Below the pieces are notes generated by a model. The model was given only the letters and a program-made list of their open reading frames with translations, did no database searches and had not been told where the DNA came from. From positions 1 through 44,911 of the forward strand of contig JARLJB010000003.1 in NCBI GenBank assembly GCA_031291415.1: a DNA stretch of 44,911 nucleotides, read 5' to 3'. The stretch comes from Telmatospirillum sp. Its GTDB lineage: Bacteria; Pseudomonadota; Alphaproteobacteria; Rhodospirillales; Magnetospirillaceae. This document shows, piece by piece, positions 1 through 7,684 of this stretch. Position numbers and translations under genes: made by a program. Position 1 is the stretch's first letter. Each line of letters starts with the position of its first letter.

Positions 1-52
1 CCACCTTTGCTTTGAACGCCGGCGTGTGATTCCGGCGGGTGCGCTTCGTCAT
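1..52 (-). CDS. IS3-family transposase OrfA, N-terminal fragment (cut by window edge)
   Basis: Reading the minus strand from an ATG at 50-52, the first 17 codons give MTKRTRRNHTPAFKAKV. This is the typical start of the helix-turn-helix OrfA protein of IS3-family elements, which binds the terminal repeats and joins OrfB by programmed frameshift. A purine-rich AGGGGAAAG lies just upstream of the ATG. The rest of the gene is beyond position 1, so I cannot tell whether the element is intact. The identification rests on a short stretch but the motif (basic run, then PAFKAKV) is characteristic. Confidence 0.75.
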   Translation of the reverse strand, partial: MTKRTRRNHTPAFKAKV

Positions 53-131
53 GGTCTTTCCCCTGTTCGGCGGCGATCATCGCCGCGTTCAGGCAGAAAA
101 TCCACTCATCCCCCCTGTCCAATTTTTCCAG
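53..131 (-). mobile_element. Terminal end of the IS3-family element
   Basis: This is the segment between the orfA start codon and the likely outer end of the insertion sequence. On the minus strand it carries TGGAAAAATTGGACAGG followed by a G run, about 70 bases before orfA. That is where an IS3-family terminal inverted repeat is expected. The exact boundary (about 118-131) cannot be fixed without the other end of the element or its target duplication. Positions 132-326 beyond it hold no gene that I can support. Confidence 0.5.
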
Positions 132-326
132 GCCGGCTCTAGGCGAGAAAATTGGGTTGGAGTGAATGAGTTGATGGCTTCGGCATCTTTACCCTGAGTG
201 ACCTCTTGGCCGGCGCCGAGCCCATCGAAACGCCTCGCAGGATCGTGCAGGACCTTCGGCAAGCAGCGACGATGAACGATCACACAGAAATTTGTGATTT
301 CGATGCGGCTAGGCTAGGCACATCGC

Positions 327-1508
327 TCACTTATGAGGCCGACCGGTAGTCTTGGAGAGGGCAGGTTGTCCAATAGGCTGTGTGGCCGGTTCCGGAGGGT
401 CTTGCTGTGGCCAGCGAGATGCCGCGGATATCAGAGGTTCAATATCGATCAATTCAACTTGGTCGTCGTCGACTGCAACTCGGATATAGCGGGATTCCCG
501 GAGTCCGACCGGACAGGAGATTTCGTGCTGACCACTGGGCAGGGCGCAGCGTCGTTCCGCTGCCTGAGCATTGTGCTCCTGGAGGGGAGTGGACACGACG
601 AACCCGCCTGGGGCGGAGTTGTTGGCAACCTTGATATGAATGGCAGAAATGTTCGAAACCGGGGACCCCAAATCGATTGTGATGGCTATGGGTTGGTTGG
701 CAGATTCGCGCCTAGCCTTCCAACCGCACGCAGGCCCCTGGCGCAATAAATTGTCGGGACCGCAGTTGCTGTCCACGGTGCTTCCGGAAATGCCCGCGAG
801 TTTTCTGCCTGTGCTGCTGATGCTCTGAAACTGAGGCGCATGGGGAATGGTTTGTTCCAGGAAATGTCTTACCGCATCCATTCGGATGACTGTGATGACT
901 TGTCTGTCGCCCAGGCTCTTCACCTCGGTAACGATCCCGATGGGAATTCCGGTAATCGCCGCTTGTGATTCGACAAACAGGACCGGACTGCCGCTATCGG
1001 TTTCAGCCAACCAGTTTTCCCGATCCCTGGGTTCGATCCTTATGGTGGGATCCGTGTCGGATTTCCCCAAAAAGGCCGCCCTGGCATAGCCTACACCATT
1101 CGCAACGACGTTTTTATCCTGCATGCCGCCACTTCGGCGTTCGATGTCTAATTGACCGTTCTGGCGATTGATTCGGTCAAGCAGGGGATCGAGTTTGCTG
1201 TCTCCGATAAGAGAATTCGGACATTGATCGGCCAAAGGCCCCTGAAGCTTGAGTAAGGCGATATCCAGATTAGGAGAACGATAAATTCCTGACGGGGAGA
1301 CCGTCGCCTGACGTTCGTCAGGACCGACAATCACGGCCGAATCTGTCGCCATTACGTGTTTTGCCGTAGCCACCCAACATCCGGTTTCATGATGAAAAAC
1401 CCATCCCTGGCCCCATTCCGCTCCGGATTGGACCAACACCGGCTCTGCCCTGACGGAACCGACCGTCACGCCGAAGCAGACTATGGCCAACGTCACTACC
1501 TTAATCAT
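327..1508 (-). CDS. Exported trypsin-like serine protease with C-terminal beta-rich domain
   Basis: Predicted 393-residue exported protein. Residues 1-21 form a signal peptide ending VRA. Residues ~25-220 look like a chymotrypsin/trypsin-fold protease: candidate catalytic His51 in ATAKHV, Asp82 in NLDIALL, Ser172 in TDSGSP. The last motif deviates from the usual GDSGGP, so activity is likely but not certain. Residues ~245-365 are a Cys-containing beta-rich region ending in RYIRVAVDDD, reminiscent of discoidin-type carbohydrate or ligand-binding sandwiches; this is only a resemblance. Its ATG overlaps the stop of the preceding gene (ATGA at 1505-1508), so it is the last gene of a five-gene operon and probably translationally coupled. 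Substrate unknown. Confidence 0.8.
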   Translation of the reverse strand: MIKVVTLAIVCFGVTVGSVRAEPVLVQSGAEWGQGWVFHHETGCWVATAKHVMATDSAVIVGPDERQATVSPSGIYRSPNLDIALLKLQGPLADQCPNSLIGDSKLDPLLDRINRQNGQLDIERRSGGMQDKNVVANGVGYARAAFLGKSDTDPTIRIEPRDRENWLAETDSGSPVLFVESQAAITGIPIGIVTEVKSLGDRQVITVIRMDAVRHFLEQTIPHAPQFQSISSTGRKLAGISGSTVDSNCGPDNLLRQGPACGWKARRESANQPIAITIDLGSPVSNISAIHIKVANNSAPGGFVVSTPLQEHNAQAAERRCALPSGQHEISCPVGLRESRYIRVAVDDDQVELIDIEPLISAASRWPQQDPPEPATQPIGQPALSKTTGRPHK

Positions 1509-2584
1509 TTCTTTCCCCTTTCCCCTCTGACGTGATTGCGGCTGTCGGATTTTTGTTCGGAGGAGAACGCCTTTTTAATTTTATCTAAAACTTCCGCCAC
1601 TCCGAGGGGAATTCCCAAAAAAATCAATATAACATGAATGTTTGGGTCTTTTATGAGAGTCTCTAGCGTGGACAGCGATACGACGTCGGACTGATCTGAC
1701 AACGATACCGAACCCTTTACATCCTCGACAGGGGAAACTAGTTTGACACCGTTGGCAGTGGATGCAGCTTCGATCAACATACCCCGCTCAGTATTGTTGA
1801 TATTGCTAAAATCGATATCGACGAAGCCATGCCATATAGCAGAACTTTTGCCATCATCCTGATCGACGTTGGTGTCATAGAGCTGCGAACCGGCGCCAAT
1901 TGTTATGGTATCGGCCTCATACAATCCGGATGACATGAAAGGGAGGACGCGGAAGGGAATGCGGTTTCCAAAAATCCAAATCTTGTCGATTATTTTCGTG
2001 AAAATGTGAATCTGGCCGCTCAGAATCGGCAAAGAGGGGGCTTGGTCGGGGCCGCCGGACTCCAGGCCGACGATCATCCGCCCGTAAATGGGTAGTCGAA
2101 TATGCTCAGGAGATTGACAATCGTTACGTTTACCATTCCGCCCTAAAACGAATTTGGTCGTGCCGTCTACAGGTTGTAATGGTCCACCATTATAGGACCA
2201 GCCATATCGTCCAGTGATACGAATATTCAGATCGTCTCCAATAATGCGTTGATAATAGACCCGCGCCCCTGAGCCGGGCGGAACCCGTATAGTGATTGTA
2301 TCGTTGCAGGCCGCAGCTCCCGGTACTGCTGCGGCAGGCAGAACGATGGCGAATGGTGAGGATTTAGGAATTTGAAGTTCCAGATATTCGGAACGGAGAG
2401 CCGCTGAAATAAAAGAATCGACCTTGATTACATAAGGAAGAATGATCAAAAAAATAAGTATAGTCGTGACGTAACAATATATGAACATCCGTTTCCGAAT
2501 ATGAGTTTTTGCCGATTTGGCATGTCTTGCGATTTTACTGCGCAGAGACAAATGAGAGGTCATATTTTTATCTTGTTCCGTCAT
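1505..2584 (-). CDS. Membrane-anchored protein of unknown function
   Basis: I do not recognise the family. The 359-residue product starts with a short basic cytoplasmic stretch (RSKIARHAKSAKTHIRKR), then one strong membrane segment at about residues 34-55 (YCYVTTILIFLIILPYVI). A ~260-residue predicted periplasmic domain follows, rich in beta-type and Gly/Pro-containing sequence. A second hydrophobic stretch (VILIFLGIPLGVAEVL) lies near the C-terminus, with a charged tail after it. I chose the ATG at 2582-2584 because it overlaps the upstream stop as ATGA; a TTG at 2599 or an ATG at 2563 are alternatives. It could tether the other exported proteins of the operon to the inner membrane; that is inference from context. 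Confidence 0.75.
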   Translation of the reverse strand: MTEQDKNMTSHLSLRSKIARHAKSAKTHIRKRMFIYCYVTTILIFLIILPYVIKVDSFISAALRSEYLELQIPKSSPFAIVLPAAAVPGAAACNDTITIRVPPGSGARVYYQRIIGDDLNIRITGRYGWSYNGGPLQPVDGTTKFVLGRNGKRNDCQSPEHIRLPIYGRMIVGLESGGPDQAPSLPILSGQIHIFTKIIDKIWIFGNRIPFRVLPFMSSGLYEADTITIGAGSQLYDTNVDQDDGKSSAIWHGFVDIDFSNINNTERGMLIEAASTANGVKLVSPVEDVKGSVSLSDQSDVVSLSTLETLIKDPNIHVILIFLGIPLGVAEVLDKIKKAFSSEQKSDSRNHVRGERGKK

Positions 2585-3300
2585 CGTGCGGGGAGCCAAA
2601 CGTTGAATTTTTGATTGCTATCACCCACTACATCGCTGACCGCAATCGTCACGATTGAGTCCCCGCCGCCCTTGGGCAGGGCGCCAATATTCACCTTGCA
2701 AGTAAAATTGAACCCCTCGACATGAGTTCCACTTTGCGCTCTTTCACATAAGGTGGGGGGGCCACTTTTGCTCTGCCCCACACTGACCACGGCCCGCGCC
2801 TCGAACGCCCGAGGAAAATTGGCCATAATGGTAAAGTGGTCATCAGCTTGATCATAAATCGTTGGTACGAACGACGCCTGTGGATCGATATCGCAATCTG
2901 CTCCCCGGCGGATCACGGAAGCCAATTGTTCCATAGCGTATCTTTTCTTCAAATCGTCGACGTAATTCCAGTCTGGTCTGGGCTTAAGCTTCGCCGGCGC
3001 TGACAGTATCCCGGATATCTCAATGCGGGCCTGGGCGTGATAGGCTCCGTCCTGCGACACCGCGCCCAGGCAAAGAGAACTCCGTCCCGGTAAACCGCCC
3101 GGAATACGGATCATGGTTGGATCGGCCCGGCCGGAAAGCGGCCCCAGCCACAGGCCAACCAGCGCTCCGGTCCCGCCGATCTTAACCACATCGCCCAAGC
3201 TCTCCTCCAGCTTGGCTTCCAGGGAGTCTTCGGCATGGGCAACGGACAGTCCCGCGAAAAACGCTGAAACAATCAACAAAGGCCTCATAAAACGGATCAT
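2581..3300 (-). CDS. Exported protein of unknown function
   Basis: 239-residue protein with a clear Sec signal peptide (hydrophobic LLIVSAFFAGLSVAHA, cleavage before EDS). The mature part contains four cysteines (LCLG, DCDI, LCER, FTCK), consistent with disulfides in the periplasm, and a Gly-rich segment just after the signal (GGTGALVGLWLGPLSG). No catalytic motif is visible and I recognise no family. A good ribosome site (GGGAGAG) precedes the ATG. It sits 18 bases after the lipoprotein gene upstream and overlaps the membrane-protein gene downstream, so it is the middle gene of the five-gene operon. Confidence 0.75.
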   Translation of the reverse strand: MIRFMRPLLIVSAFFAGLSVAHAEDSLEAKLEESLGDVVKIGGTGALVGLWLGPLSGRADPTMIRIPGGLPGRSSLCLGAVSQDGAYHAQARIEISGILSAPAKLKPRPDWNYVDDLKKRYAMEQLASVIRRGADCDIDPQASFVPTIYDQADDHFTIMANFPRAFEARAVVSVGQSKSGPPTLCERAQSGTHVEGFNFTCKVNIGALPKGGGDSIVTIAVSDVVGDSNQKFNVWLPAR

Positions 3301-3318
3301 GGCGCTCTCCCAATAACT

Positions 3319-3990
3319 TTAGTTAATGGCGCTCGACGCGATAGCGTACGCCTCATTGTTCTTGCACATTAGAGTTCCATGCATCGTCGATCCCGCAGGG
3401 TCCAACGCCAGGGTGGCCAAACAATCAGAGTTGCCCACTTCACTCAAATCGATACCAAATTTAACAGAATTACCCGTCACTAAACCGGGTTTTACAATGT
3501 TTATTCGCTCACCGTTGCTGTCTGTTTTCCACGGGCTATATTCTGTTCGTGTTGTGAATTCATCGGTTGAGTTGTTAAACTGGTATATATACACATAGAA
3601 TGATTCACCTAATTTATCAGATATATAATGATTTTTTGTGTAATACCCGGCAAAGCGGATGGGCAGACTGTTGGCGGTGGCGATTGCGCCGACAAGCGCC
3701 GCGCCGCGCAAGGTCGGGTCGCTACTGGCAAACGCCATGGACAGTGCCAGTTGACGCAAATTTCTATCTCCGTTAGAAATTGCCTGTTGAACGCCTGCCA
3801 AACGCACCCTCGGGTCCGGGGAGCTCATCAGATCGACTGCGCGGTTGATGTCGGCCTGACGGTCACTACCGGCGCGGGCGACCTGCTCGGAGGTGAGCGG
3901 GGCCTTTCCCGTTTGTTGACTGCACCCTGCAAGCATAAATACGGTGCAGCACCCTAGGATAAAGAAGCGCATTGGTGTTCGCTCCATCAT
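3319..3990 (-). CDS. Lipoprotein with one HEAT-like/beta module
   Basis: The product begins with a lipoprotein signal (CCTVFMLAGC; lipobox LAGC), so it is probably anchored in a membrane facing the periplasm. The mature part holds one copy of the module also found twice in the next gene upstream. The helical part has HEAT-like SPDPRVRLAGV and SSDPTLRGAALVG. The beta-rich part has TRTEYSP and GLVTGNSVKFGIDLSEVG, then two conserved Cys in NSDCLATL and GTLMCKNNEAYAI. The ATG at 3988-3990 overlaps the upstream stop (ATGA); the ATG at 3970-3972, directly before MRFFILG, is an equally good start and gives a more standard signal peptide. Function unknown. Its similarity to its neighbour shows recent duplication inside the operon. 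Confidence 0.75.
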   Translation of the reverse strand: MMERTPMRFFILGCCTVFMLAGCSQQTGKAPLTSEQVARAGSDRQADINRAVDLMSSPDPRVRLAGVQQAISNGDRNLRQLALSMAFASSDPTLRGAALVGAIATANSLPIRFAGYYTKNHYISDKLGESFYVYIYQFNNSTDEFTTRTEYSPWKTDSNGERINIVKPGLVTGNSVKFGIDLSEVGNSDCLATLALDPAGSTMHGTLMCKNNEAYAIASSAIN

Positions 3991-5330
3991 TCGAGGACAT
4001 CCGATTCTATTGCGTAATTGCCGCCATTGAGGCAAGACATGATACCGTGTGTCATTGATCCAACGTGATCCAATGTCAGATCGACAACGCACTTTGAGTG
4101 TCCGGCCTGACTAAAATCCGCAACAAAGCTGAGGCGATTGCCTGACACCATGCCACGTTGCGAAATATCGACCGTTCTTTTATATATATTACTGTAAGTT
4201 GTGGAATTATATTCCGTTATAGTGTCAAATGTGAAAGTTTTTTGATCAAAATGGCGAATGAAAACATATGAGTTGCTGCCAATCCTGTCGGGAAAGCTAT
4301 GAATATCTGATCTGGATCCGATAATGCTAATCGGAATGGTGTTTGCTGTGCTAATGGTGCCGGCCAACGCGGCATTTCGCAAAATGGGATCGCTGCTGGC
4401 AAACGCAGAATTTAAAACAAGATCACGCAATATCCGGTCGCCATTGGCGACAGCAACCTCAAGCGTCGCCAAGCGCACCGCCGGATCTGGAGAATTTAGA
4501 AGATCTAAATTCCGTGCAATTTCTGCCTGCCGATCCGCGGCACTTACCTTCGGTGGGGAATCGCTTTGTTGTATGGCGCCCAAACCGGCCCCCAGTAAAG
4601 CGAATGGTGCTAACGCCACGCCCTCAATCAATCGGTTGGCAGTATTGAACGCCGTCTGATCTCCTGCATTTGGGGCATCAAACACCAGTTGGACAGTATA
4701 TCTCTCGTTGTTATTGCAAGACATATCTCCTCTGGCCAAACCGCTGCGATTGAGCACCATGGCCTGATCCAGCATCAAATTGACTATGCATTTAGAAAAT
4801 CCCGCGTTGGCAAAATCCGCGGCGAAGCTGATTCGGTCACCAGATACCATTCCTGTTTGTGCAAGGTTGACCATGCCACCCTGGCCATTGCTCTGTGTGG
4901 AATTATAAGCTGTGACCGTGGTGAAGTCGAATCGGCGTAAATTAAAACTACCAATATATATGTAAAACGCACCGCCGACCTTATCAATGAACCGATGCTG
5001 TTCAATATTGTATTTATCGATTTTTATTTTCACCATATTCGTTGTGGTGAAAAAACCTGCTAACGCGGCACTCCGTAAAGTGGGATCTTTGCTGGTGAGC
5101 GCTTCGTAAATAGCTGCCTTGCTGTCATCTGCGGAAACCCGTTCGAATGTTGCAATGCGCACCGCTGGGTCCGGTGCATTCAAGAGGGCGAGCGCTTTAT
5201 TTAACGTGGACTGATGTTCTGCATCGGCGTTGCTATTCTGTTGTTGGGCTGATGCCGCTCCGGACACATTCATTGCAGTGGCAAAAAGACAAGCCATCGC
5301 CATGGCGCAAATGATAATCGGTAACCGCAT
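3987..5330 (-). CDS. Exported protein with two tandem HEAT-like/beta modules
   Basis: 447-residue exported protein and first gene of the operon. The signal peptide spans residues ~1-29 (IICAMAMACLFATA...GAASA). Two internal repeats of about 180 residues follow. Each has a helical half with HEAT-like motifs (NAPDPAVRIATFE, SKDPTLRSAALAG; NSPDPAVRLATLE, SSDPILRNAALAG). Each then has a beta-rich half with YNST, GMVSG, a conserved SFxADF..AG.SKC motif and a second Cys in MSC.N...Y. A short hydrophobic linker (LAPFALLGAGLGA) joins them. I chose the ATG at 5328-5330, preceded by a G-rich ribosome site and followed at once by the signal peptide; an upstream ATG at 5387 would put 19 charged residues in front of it. 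No known family recognised. Confidence 0.8.
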   Translation of the reverse strand: MRLPIIICAMAMACLFATAMNVSGAASAQQQNSNADAEHQSTLNKALALLNAPDPAVRIATFERVSADDSKAAIYEALTSKDPTLRSAALAGFFTTTNMVKIKIDKYNIEQHRFIDKVGGAFYIYIGSFNLRRFDFTTVTAYNSTQSNGQGGMVNLAQTGMVSGDRISFAADFANAGFSKCIVNLMLDQAMVLNRSGLARGDMSCNNNERYTVQLVFDAPNAGDQTAFNTANRLIEGVALAPFALLGAGLGAIQQSDSPPKVSAADRQAEIARNLDLLNSPDPAVRLATLEVAVANGDRILRDLVLNSAFASSDPILRNAALAGTISTANTIPISIIGSRSDIHSFPDRIGSNSYVFIRHFDQKTFTFDTITEYNSTTYSNIYKRTVDISQRGMVSGNRLSFVADFSQAGHSKCVVDLTLDHVGSMTHGIMSCLNGGNYAIESDVLE

Positions 5331-5534
5331 ACCCCCGCCCCTGTTTCTATCAATCTTCAACCGACGTTTCCCAGATGGAGCGTCCATCCGCCACTGATCA
5401 ACTCTAGAGTATCATGACAGTGCTGAAGCGATAGTCAAAGGTTGATGCAAGCCGCGTCGAAGTGTCAAGCAATGGCATTGTGTACGTGACGGTGTTGGCC
5501 GAGCCTGACCCCAGACACAGAACAAGGCGGACAG

Positions 5535-5618
5535 AACCGGTATTCGGGCGAATTCAAGTCGAAGGTGGGGCTTGAGGCGATCAAGGGGACGCAGACGTTG
5601 GCGGAGTTGACCGATTGA
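5535..5618 (+). pseudogene. IS3-family orfA remnant
   Basis: On the plus strand the frame reads NRYSGEFKSKVGLEAIKG and TQTLAELTD before a TGA at 5616-5618. This is a close match to the conserved start of IS3-family OrfA (usual form R-Y-S-x-E-F-K-x-K-V-A-L-E-A-I-K-G-x-x-T-L-A-E-L). The start codon, the remaining two thirds of orfA and all of orfB are missing, so it is a decayed fragment. It differs in sequence from the orfA at position 1 and so comes from another element. Confidence 0.75.
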
Positions 5619-5800
5619 CGGCAGTTCTCCAAGGTTAGCCGCGGGTCCGTGATTTGGACCTGCAACGCTCCGGGCCATGTCCATTCGAATTGATGCGTTT
5701 TTCGCTGAACAATTGAATTTCGCGCACCGCAGAGAATGGTTCTTCGTGGCCCGCATCATCCGCAAGTGAACAGAATCCGATCGACGTGCTCGTCGTCGTC

Positions 5801-5872
5801 GTTTCCACGAAAAGCGGGAACCCAAGCTTCCGGTGGTCTGGGGGCATTGGATTCTGCTTTCGCAGGGATGAA
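5801..5872. repeat. Imperfect palindromic intergenic repeat
   Basis: Left arm GTTTCCACGAAAAGCGGGAA and right arm TTGGATTCTGCTTTCGCAGG face each other. They resemble the widespread proteobacterial intergenic element built on CCCGCGAAAGCGGGAATCCA. The arms are diverged. It lies downstream of the adenine deaminase gene and could act as a transcript 3' end; no T-run follows. Confidence 0.5.
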
Positions 5873-5907
5873 CCGATCGCTGGCATCACCCCCTGGAGTC
5901 TTGACCC

Positions 5908-7656
5908 TCAGCCGACTGTCACCCGATCGCCGTCCAGGGTGATCAGGTGATGGTGGTCGGCGTCGACCAGACCGCGATCGGTGATCTTCAGATGGGGGAT
6001 CATCGATAGCGGCAGGAACGCCAACTGCACGAAGGGTTCGTCGAGATGGCATCCCATTGCGCGCAGTTGTTCCCGAAGGGCGTGCAGGCGCCGTTCGACG
6101 TCCTCGGCCGGCCAGTCGCTCATCAGTCCGGCGATCGGCAGGGGAAGATCCTGGCGGACCTGTCCGCCGACAACGGCGACGAAGCCGCCTTGCAGTTCGA
6201 TCAACCGGTTGACGGCCAGCGCCATGTCTTCGTCGTTGGTCCCAACGACGATGATGTTGTGGGCGTCGTGGCCGAAGGACGAGGCGATGGCGCCGTCCGT
6301 GATGCCGAAGCCTTTGACGAAGCCGCGTCCGACATTGCCGTTGTGGCCATGCCGTTCGAGGACCGCCACCTTGAGGACGTCCTGGCCGGGGTCGGCGTGC
6401 CGTTCACCCCCGGTGTAGGGAAGCGACAGAACCAATGCCTCGGTGATGATCTTCTGCGGCACCAGGCCGATGACCGGACCGGTGGGGCCGGCGCAGGGCG
6501 TGCGGAACAGCGCGGCGTCGACCGGCGCCCGCTTGATCGAGCCATAGCCGATCGGCGCCGGCAGGCGTCGTCCGGCGAAGGTTTCGGCATCGACCGGCCG
6601 GCCGCTTTTGATGACGCCGGCCACCTGGCAGCTTTCGAGGTCGCTGAGCAGGACGATGTCGGCCAGATAGCCGGGCGCCAGCAAGCCGCGGTCGGTAAGC
6701 CCGAAACCGCGTGCCGCCGACCAGGTGGCGGTGCGATAGGTCGCCGCCATGGGGGCGCCCTTGGCGATCGCCGTGCGGATCAGATAATCGATATGGCCAT
6801 CTTCGGCGATATGCAGGGGCGTGCGGTCGTCGGTACAGAAGGCGAGAAAAGGCGAGCGCGTCATGTCGATCAGGTCGGCCAGAGCCTCGACGTCCCGGGT
6901 GACGCTGCCGTCACGGATCAGCACCTGCATGCCTTTGCGGATCTTTTCCAGCGCCTCGTCGCGATGGGTGACTTCATGGCAGTTGCGGACACCGCAGGCG
7001 AGATAGGCGTTCAGCGGCCGTCCGCCGAGCAACGGCGAATGGCCGTCGATATGCCAGCCGTCGAAGGCCGCCAGTTTGTCGAGAACCGCCTCGTCCTTGG
7101 CCAGGACGCCCGGGAAGTTCATGAACTCGGCCAGACCGATGACCTTGGGGTGATCGCGCAGGCTCACCAGATCGTCGGCGTCCAGGCGCGCGCCGCTGGT
7201 TTCCAAGGCGCTGGCCGGAACGCAGGACGACAGATTGATCCTGAGATCCATCGCCGTTCCCTCGGCCGCCTCGAGGAAATAGCGAAGGCCGGCGATCCCC
7301 AGCACATTGCTGATTTCATGCGGATCGGCAATGGCCGTGGTGGTTCCCCGCGACAAGGCCAAACGGTCGAATTCACCAGGCTGCACCAGCGAGGATTCGG
7401 GATGCACATGGGTGTCGATGAACCCTGGCACGGCAAACAGGTCGCTGCCATCGATTTCGCGGCGGCCGCGGTAGTTGTCGTCGTAGGTGCCGACGATCTT
7501 GTCGCCGCAAATGGCGATGTCGGTCCGTTCCACTTCGCCGGTGGCGACGTTGAGCATACGGACGGCGCGTATCACCAGATCCGCGTCGACACGGCCAAGC
7601 GCCTGATCGATCCGCGCCTTGAGGTTTGTCTTGATGTCCGTTCTGTTTTTCGTCAT
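5908..7656 (-). CDS. ade: Adenine deaminase
   Basis: 582-residue amidohydrolase that converts adenine to hypoxanthine and ammonia in the cytoplasm. The metal-binding HVH at residues 83-85 lies in GFIDTHVHPESS. The family-specific ADPHEISNVLG, NFPGVLAKDE and HSPLLGG segments follow, with FCTDDRTPLHI further on. Length and the long C-terminal region match the Ade family rather than the adenosine deaminase-like type. It is the last gene of the minus-strand purine locus, 28 bases after guanine deaminase. Together they feed deaminated purines to downstream oxidation, whose enzymes (xanthine dehydrogenase, uricase) are not in this window. Confidence 0.93.
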   Translation of the reverse strand: MTKNRTDIKTNLKARIDQALGRVDADLVIRAVRMLNVATGEVERTDIAICGDKIVGTYDDNYRGRREIDGSDLFAVPGFIDTHVHPESSLVQPGEFDRLALSRGTTTAIADPHEISNVLGIAGLRYFLEAAEGTAMDLRINLSSCVPASALETSGARLDADDLVSLRDHPKVIGLAEFMNFPGVLAKDEAVLDKLAAFDGWHIDGHSPLLGGRPLNAYLACGVRNCHEVTHRDEALEKIRKGMQVLIRDGSVTRDVEALADLIDMTRSPFLAFCTDDRTPLHIAEDGHIDYLIRTAIAKGAPMAATYRTATWSAARGFGLTDRGLLAPGYLADIVLLSDLESCQVAGVIKSGRPVDAETFAGRRLPAPIGYGSIKRAPVDAALFRTPCAGPTGPVIGLVPQKIITEALVLSLPYTGGERHADPGQDVLKVAVLERHGHNGNVGRGFVKGFGITDGAIASSFGHDAHNIIVVGTNDEDMALAVNRLIELQGGFVAVVGGQVRQDLPLPIAGLMSDWPAEDVERRLHALREQLRAMGCHLDEPFVQLAFLPLSMIPHLKITDRGLVDADHHHLITLDGDRVTVG

Positions 7657-7684
7657 GAGCCGTCGTCTTCCGCTTGATATCGCG

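Larger units (their letters stand above)
5331..5907. other. 577-base gap between the secreted-protein operon and the purine locus
   Basis: This gap holds the leader of the five-gene operon, an IS3 orfA fragment (5535-5618) and a palindromic intergenic repeat (about 5801-5872). No intact gene is visible on either strand. Short open frames here overlap one another and show no family signature. The gap is also where base composition changes from AT-richer on the left to clearly GC-rich on the right. Confidence 0.6.

Noticed and set aside
6046-7677. 543-codon open frame opposite adenine deaminase
   Set aside because: Shadow of a high-GC gene: its protein is Gln/Arg/Asp/Gly-rich with no domain, and the opposite strand encodes a clear enzyme. 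The same applies to long antisense frames at 7814-9241, 12266-13432, 20820-22139, 23370-24965 and 30784-31905.
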